Shown here piece by piece: positions 59,039 to 64,000 of a stretch of 64,000 nt of DNA; position 1 is the stretch's first letter; each line of letters opens with the position of its first letter. Source of the DNA: Leucosporidium creatinivorum (lineage: Eukaryota > Basidiomycota > Microbotryomycetes > Leucosporidiales > Leucosporidiaceae). The translations under genes and the position numbers were made by a program. The stretch covers positions 248,001 to 312,000 of the forward strand of contig BCKL01000021.1 of the NCBI GenBank assembly GCA_001600635.1, in the 5' to 3' direction. Below the pieces are notes generated by a model that saw nothing but the letters and a program-made list of their open reading frames with translations, ran no database searches and was not told the origin of the DNA.

Positions 59039-59765
59039 ATGATCTGCGATTGCGAGCACGACGCTAGCTATACCGCTTCAGCAACGCTTCCCGGCGATGC
59101 TCCGCCTCCGTACTCGTTCGAGGCAGCCAGTGGCCCTTCTCTCTCCGCTCAGTCTACCGTGAGTGCTCTGCAGAAGGGAAGTGCCCGCGCTATCCTCGCG
59201 TGCTCACCCACTTTATCTACAGACAACCAGCCGTAGTCGAGCTTCATCGCCGACTCCTTCGTCTCCCTCGAGCCAGAACAGCTCGTCCACCTCGTCCACA
59301 GAGCTCTCGTACGGCGAGCGCTTGATACAGAAGCTCAAGAATAAGATGAAGGGTGTTCCCGAGCCCGAGAAACTGGGCAAGAAGGAGTCCAGCTCGAAGG
59401 TGAGCCCGCCGAAAGCATCGCCGAAGAGAGCCGATCTGACCCAGTTGTCACCCTCACAGGCCCCCAACTCGGCAGGAGAAGGGAGTAATACCTCCAAGCC
59501 GTCCAGCAAGCCTCAGCGACGATCTTCCCGTCCCCGACAGCCTTCTTTCGCGGAAGCTTTCATGTTCGGACTCGCTTCGGCGACGTACAGCTACTCAGCG
59601 TATACTGTGACCTCCTGGACGACTGCGCCCGAGGAAGGTTGTAAGTGATTTCGCTCCTTCATCTTGGATGTCAGCTGGCTGATTCTGTACTTCCTTCCAG
59701 TCTGGTTCGGCGCAACAGAATCGGACGAGCAAGGGGAAGGCAGGTTTACGGAGCTGGATCGGTAG
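59039..59765 (+). CDS. Small Ser-rich hypothetical protein
   Basis: About 175 residues in four exons. N-terminus MICDCEHDASYT with clustered Cys; then a Ser/Pro-rich stretch, a basic helix (LSYGERLIQKLKNKMKGVPEPEKLGKK) and a last part with SFAEAFMFGLASATYSYSAYTVTSW and FWFGATESDEQGEGRFTELDR. The final junction GGT T|GTAAGT...CAG|TC TGG gives F and keeps the frame to TAG 59763-59765. A common fungal small-protein layout; no function is known to me. Confidence 0.7.
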
Positions 59766-60035
59766 TGGAGTCTCTTTGCGAATGTTTGGATTGTTTCAAG
59801 TAGATCTCGAGGTCCATCTTCCCTTCCGAGAGCCGAAAGAGCTCTGAGTACCTCGCGCCGAAAGCAAGGGGGAAGCATCGCCGAGGTCCGCTTTGACCGT
59901 GCGGCAGCCTGACTCCAAGCAGCGGGAGTATCTTCAGGCGATTTGGAGTCCTCCTTCTATCCGCTACTGCTCCTGCTGGCGAGCACTACAGTCCCCTCGC
60001 TCGCTCCTTCTCTTCTTGCCTCGTCCTCGCTCGAT

Positions 60036-62430
60036 ATGGAACGCGACTTTGCAGCGCTTCGACAAGCGTTGAACCACAGGCCGGATCCGTCACCCTTACC
60101 TATCCTCGAGCGGGATGAAGTCCTCGCCGCTCAAGCAGCTCTCATCGCTCGGGAGCGCTCCCTCGACGCCAGAGGAGAGGTTCGGACGCGTAAGGCGGTC
60201 GTGGGATCCGTCGGACCAGGCAAGCAATACTCTCGGCTCCGGTTCGAAGAGCTACAGCCTGTAAATCTGAGCCAGCTGAGATGCGATGAGGTCGGAAGTG
60301 GTGAGTCGCGTCTCGAGCTCGCAAGGTTCTTTCGCTGAATGAAGCGTACCCTGCAGGCAAAGCGCTCGTCTGCCGGATAGCTTCCAAGACTGTGCGAACG
60401 GTCGCCGTCTCCGTTGTCATCGAGGATGCCCTGGGCAGGCTCGCGCCGGTGCAGCTTCACCACCTTCCGCCGTGCGAAGCTCAGCACTTGGAGGACCAAT
60501 TCGCACTGGGACTACACTTTGGTAAGATACGCTTTGTCCTCTGCTATAGCACCGCTGAGCACTCGCCCCACAGCTATCAAAGAGCCGAACATTCGCTCGT
60601 CTCGAGACGGGTTCGTGATCCGAATCGAATCGCCGAGCGACTTTGTTCACCTTCTCCCCTCCTCCCCTCTACTCGCCGACATCACCTTCCCTCCTCCGCG
60701 CCATCTGCCTGTCATCCGCCGTTCGCCAGCGCAGCAGAAGGACGAAGGCAACCGCCTCTTCTCTCAGCGCCGATTCGCCGCCGCGCGGGACACCTACTCG
60801 CTCGCCCTCGACGACAGACAAGTCGACGACACTCTCCGAGTCACTCTCCTCGCCAACCGCGCGGCCGTCCTCCTCAAGCTCAACCTCTTCAACGCCGCCC
60901 TCGCCGACTGCACCTCCGCCCTCCCTCTCGGTCCTTCCCCTGCCCTCCATCTCAAGATCCTCTACCGCGCCTCCACTGCAACCTACGCTCTCCAGCGCTT
61001 CGACGAGGCATCAAGTCACCTCACCCTCCTACTACAACTCTCCCCCGACGTCCTCGACGCGGAAGACCTTTACCGCCGAACTCAGGTCCGACTCGTCGAA
61101 GCTGCTCGAGGAGAGTACGATTGGCCATTCCTCTTTGCTCGAGCCGCTCAAGTCGATACTCTAGACGTTGCCGACTTCACGAGCGATGCTTTCGAGGTCA
61201 AGAAGATTGCAGGACGAGGGCGCGGCCTCGTCGCGAGGAGGAGGATCGAGCCGGGAGAGCTGTTGATGGTTCAGAAGCCGCTCGCGCTGGGCTTACCGGC
61301 GCCGAAGCGCTTGAGCTACGTCGTCGGTGCCAACCTATTGACGGACACCATGGACCCTTACGCAATGGGCGACCTCGTCGCTCACTTGGCCGAGCGGATG
61401 GGCGACGATGAGCGGATACGAGGGCGAGTCCTCAACCTCTACGCGGGAGACGAGTCGGTTCTGGCGCCAGTCGAACCAGCATCATCCTCCGCCATCGACA
61501 TCAGCCGCCTCGAAGGTATCGCCACCTTCAACGCATTCCACCTGGAATCGCTCGCGCAGAAGGCCAAGACCCTCTCGCCCGCCGAGGAGGCCGCTCAAGA
61601 CATTCACGCTCCTTCCTCACTCTACGACCTACCCTCCATGCTCAACCACTCCTGCATCGGCAACGTCTCCTACTCCTTCCTCGCCGACACCTTCTTCCTA
61701 CGCGCTCGCCTCACCCTACAACCCGGCGACGAGCTCGTGGACAGCTACGTCGACTCGCTCGAGGGCCTCGCACGGAGAGCCGACAAGCTCGACAAGCACC
61801 GTTTCGTTTGTCGGTGTCGGCTCTGTGGATTCGACCGCGAGGATGGGGAGCTGGCGGGAAAGGAGAGGGAGCGACTGGCAGGTCAGCTGGCGGAGCTTAC
61901 GGATAGGATCCACGGCGTTCAAGCTCAAGATCCCGCACCCCTCCTTCCCAACATTCGCGCCTTCATCGACAGGATTCAGGCGACCTACAAGCCGAGTCGA
62001 CCGAGCCTGCGACCAGCTTTGTATTCGGCCTTTCGATTGCTCGGAGCGACGTTGGCGACGCTGGGGAAGCACGAGGAGGCGATTGACGTCGAGATGAAGG
62101 CTCTCGTAGCGTTGGGTGCTGAGTTTGAGTTCGAGGGGGAGGGGGAGGCAGCGAGGCTCGTCGAGGTGCCGAGCGTGGGGGACATGAACGGGATTCTGTC
62201 CACCCTGTTCATCGCTGCCCAGTATCAAAAGCTGCAGCAGATGAAGGCTGTCAGGTGAGTTTGCTGCTACGTCGTCCTCCTCGCTTGAGCTGAGCCTCTT
62301 TGCTCGCAGAAACTGGATCGAGATTGCTCGGCGGATCGAGCGAGGGCAAGCGGGAGAGGCTGTCTTTGAGGCTCGCTACGCTGAGTGGGCGGAGAAGAAC
62401 GATCTGAAGCTGATAGTAGATGAAGCATAG
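60036..62430 (+). CDS. TPR-SET domain protein (SMYD-like, without MYND finger)
   Basis: Predicted lysine methyltransferase of about 720 residues, four exons. N-terminal part unknown; TPR-like helices KDEGNRLFSQRRFAAARDTYSLAL...LLANRAAVLLKLNLFNAALADCTSAL (about residues 215-280) and a third pair. The SET domain begins GRGRGLVARRRIEPGELLMVQKP, holds the NHSC motif (LPSMLNHSCIGNVSYSF), GDELVDSYVD and the post-SET cysteines CRCRLC. SMYD enzymes normally carry a MYND finger in the front part of SET; none is present here. More helices close the protein (LGATLATLGKHEEAIDVEMKAL). Start ATG 60036; longer frames start only at non-ATG codons. Confidence 0.85.
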
Positions 62431-62823
62431 CTGCATTGACATATTCGAGTCAACCTGCCTCGACGAGCGAGCCCCAGCCTGCCTCGGCGAACGAGCTTCG
62501 GAGCCTCCAGCAACTGCAAGCCCACTAATTCCAGGGCGCATACCTGGCGCAACGAGCACGACGCCTTACAGTTCTGATTTCGATGCTTTAAGTCTGCCAC
62601 AGCTCGACTCCTCTTTCTTCGAGACAAGGGGCTCAAGCGCCGAGGAGTCGGTTTCGTCTCTTTTGCTCTTCCCACTCACTGCTGGTCTCGCTTGTTACTT
62701 CTGTAGGCTCTCCCCACCTTACGCGAGCCGCAACATTGTTTCAAATACTCCCCAATCCCTCACACGCCCTCGACCCAGCCTTTCCCCCCCTCTTCTCTCG
62801 CCACTCCTCGGACGTCTCTCGCT
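62431..62823. other. Intergenic region, 393 bp
   Basis: Between the SET gene and the tiny charged-protein gene; pyrimidine-rich leader DNA just before 62824. No other feature is seen. Confidence 0.4.
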
Positions 62824-63197
62824 ATGAAGTGGCCTTTCGGATCAAAGAAGGAAGAGAAGGACAAGAAAAATGTTGATCACTACCCAGAGTATCCCAAAGA
62901 CGTGAGCTGTTCAGCTTTCCGAAGCCGCGCCGAGCCCATCGCCGAACTCCTTTTCACCCACAGAACCAGCGCCCAGCATCCATCCTCACTACCTCGACCG
63001 ACCGTACGCTCGTAGCGAGCTCCTATAACCCCAAGAGCCAGTCTCAGACCATCACCGAAGTCGCCGAGGAGGATAGCCGGCTCGCTGAAGCCTGCCGAGC
63101 AGGGGCTGCCGGGGAGCCGTTCAGGTTCGTTGCGAGTAACGGGAACGGCTACGTCGGGGGAGCAGCTTCTTCCTCATATGTTGTAGCTGGAATCTGA
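62824..63197 (+). CDS. Tiny charged hypothetical protein
   Basis: About 100 residues in two exons, not obvious as one open frame. Exon 1 starts MKWPFGSKKEEKDKKNVDHYPEYPKD and ends at GAC|GTGAGC; the intron closes at CACCCACAG (62964) and the frame continues NQRPASILTTSTDRTLVASS...TITEVAEEDSRLAEACRAG to FVASNGNGYVGGA, TGA at 63195-63197. The strongly basic start followed by an ordinary second half suggests a real small protein. No family is recognised. Confidence 0.6.
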
Positions 63198-63350
63198 GGT
63201 CGAGGTAAGGCAGTTCTGCACGCTGGTGATGAACCGAGAAGCGAGTCCTCTCCGTCGAGCAAAAGAGCAAGAGCTCCCTGGGACCTCGAGAGCATGTCGG
63301 GAGCATTGATAATGCAGCACATAAGATATCAGAAGACGTCTACCCTTGAT

Positions 63351-64000
63351 CTACCGCACTAGTGTCTTGCAGACGTACTTGTGGCCCGCCTTCCACGCCG
63401 CCGTTTGATGCTCTCGGCCGCAGTACTGAGCCACGAGACAGCTCGCCTGTGGAAGAGAAGCAGGTCAGGAAGCTGTTCTACTAGTCGCAAGATAATCAGT
63501 GCAGGTAGCGAGCTCAAACGCTGCTCGTAATGAACGCGCAGAGTCGAGAAGGCTCGAGCCGAGCGCCGAAAAGCCTTGAAACAGAGACTTACGCATCGAG
63601 TGAGCTTCGTCAGCTCATCACAGACGCAGTAGCCGAGCCAGCACTCGTTGGCGGGTCTTTTGTCGTACTCGCCTGTAAGCTGTAGATGCTTGAAGCTGGG
63701 TCGAGAACGGTCGAGGTCGGCGATAGGCTGCAAGGAGCTGGTCAGCCTTCGGCGCAAAGATCAGCAAGAAGGAGTGCTCACCTGTTGGAAAATCTTTGAG
63801 GGGAAGCGAGGGCTCCACAGGCAGAGATGCTTCGGCTTGATAGTTCCCGGCTTGAAGAACTCTCCTCGCTCTCCTGGAATCTCAGCACTGCCGTTGAAGA
63901 GGGGTTTGATGATGCGAACACCTCTCAGGATGGGCTCTACAGCTTGAGAGACCTCGCGAGAGACCTTGACGAGGTGCCGGAACTCGTCCGGCTCTCGCGA
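63351..64000 (-). CDS. MYND-type zinc-finger protein (copy 2), 5' end beyond window
   Basis: Paralogue of the 29.3-kb gene. Reading from the window edge: PDEFRHLVKVSREVSQAVEPIL (copy 1 has PDEFRRLVAVSPELTRQVEPIL), LCLWSPRFPSKIFQQ, LTGEYDKRPANECWLGYCVCDELTKLTRC, then ASCLVAQYCGREHQTAAWKAGHKYVCKTLVR and TAG at 63353-63351. The MYND cysteines and histidine are kept. Three introns are visible in this part, at positions matching copy 1. The N-terminal TPR-like region is off the window. Confidence 0.85.

Noticed and set aside
1-64000. Mobile elements, virus copies, CRISPR arrays and rRNA genes
   Set aside because: I looked for long terminal or inverted repeats, reverse transcriptase, integrase and transposase motifs and spaced repeats, and found none.

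Overview
This window is gene-dense nuclear DNA from a fungus, most likely a basidiomycete yeast of the Pucciniomycotina (Rhodotorula/Sporobolomyces-like). The reasons are: high GC; very many short spliceosomal introns of a uniform type (GTGAGT donor, CTGAC branch site 10-40 nt before a CAG acceptor); compact genes on both strands; and families typical of basidiomycetes, such as two DUF6534 multi-pass membrane proteins. The taxon is an inference from gene style, not from a marker gene. I saw no transposon, LTR element, virus copy, rRNA, tRNA or CRISPR array.

Left part (1-26.6 kb): the 3' half of DNA ligase I (+); a secreted or ER protein (+); an unrecognised protein (-); a short Myb/SANT protein (+); a large RRM-YTH m6A-reader protein (+); a disordered basic protein (+); and an unresolved stretch (13.1-16.4 kb) with fragments of membrane-protein coding sequence. 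Next come the small-subunit processome genes SAS10/UTP3 (-) and FCF2 (+), divergent from one 138-bp promoter; an alpha/beta hydrolase (-); a CinA-C/PncC-like enzyme (+); a Pmp3 proteolipid (-); and a DUF2828/von Willebrand-like protein with a likely mitochondrial leader (+).

Middle (27-45 kb): a DUF6534 membrane protein (+), a MYND-finger protein (+), a second Pmp3 protein (-), a GPI-anchored copper radical (glyoxal-type) oxidase with tiny exons (-), RNase P/MRP subunit POP1 (-), a small mitochondrial membrane protein (+), a multi-pass membrane protein (-), an unrecognised protein built from a duplicated two-exon module (+), and an NTF2/SnoaL-like protein (-).

Right part (45-64 kb): mitochondrial TAM41 (+), an O-fucosyltransferase-like type II membrane protein (+), a PPN2-like vacuolar polyphosphatase (+), a Yck-type casein kinase I (+), a second DUF6534 protein (-), a small Ser-rich protein (+), a TPR-SET protein (+), a tiny charged protein (+) and a truncated second MYND protein (-).

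Themes: housekeeping RNA and ribosome biogenesis (SAS10, FCF2, POP1, YTH), mitochondrial and lipid functions (TAM41, 38.2-kb gene, DUF2828), and membrane or cell-surface proteins. Three families (DUF6534, MYND, Pmp3) occur twice in the window, which points to local duplication. Gene ends below are start codon to stop codon, introns included; exon joins were read by eye.
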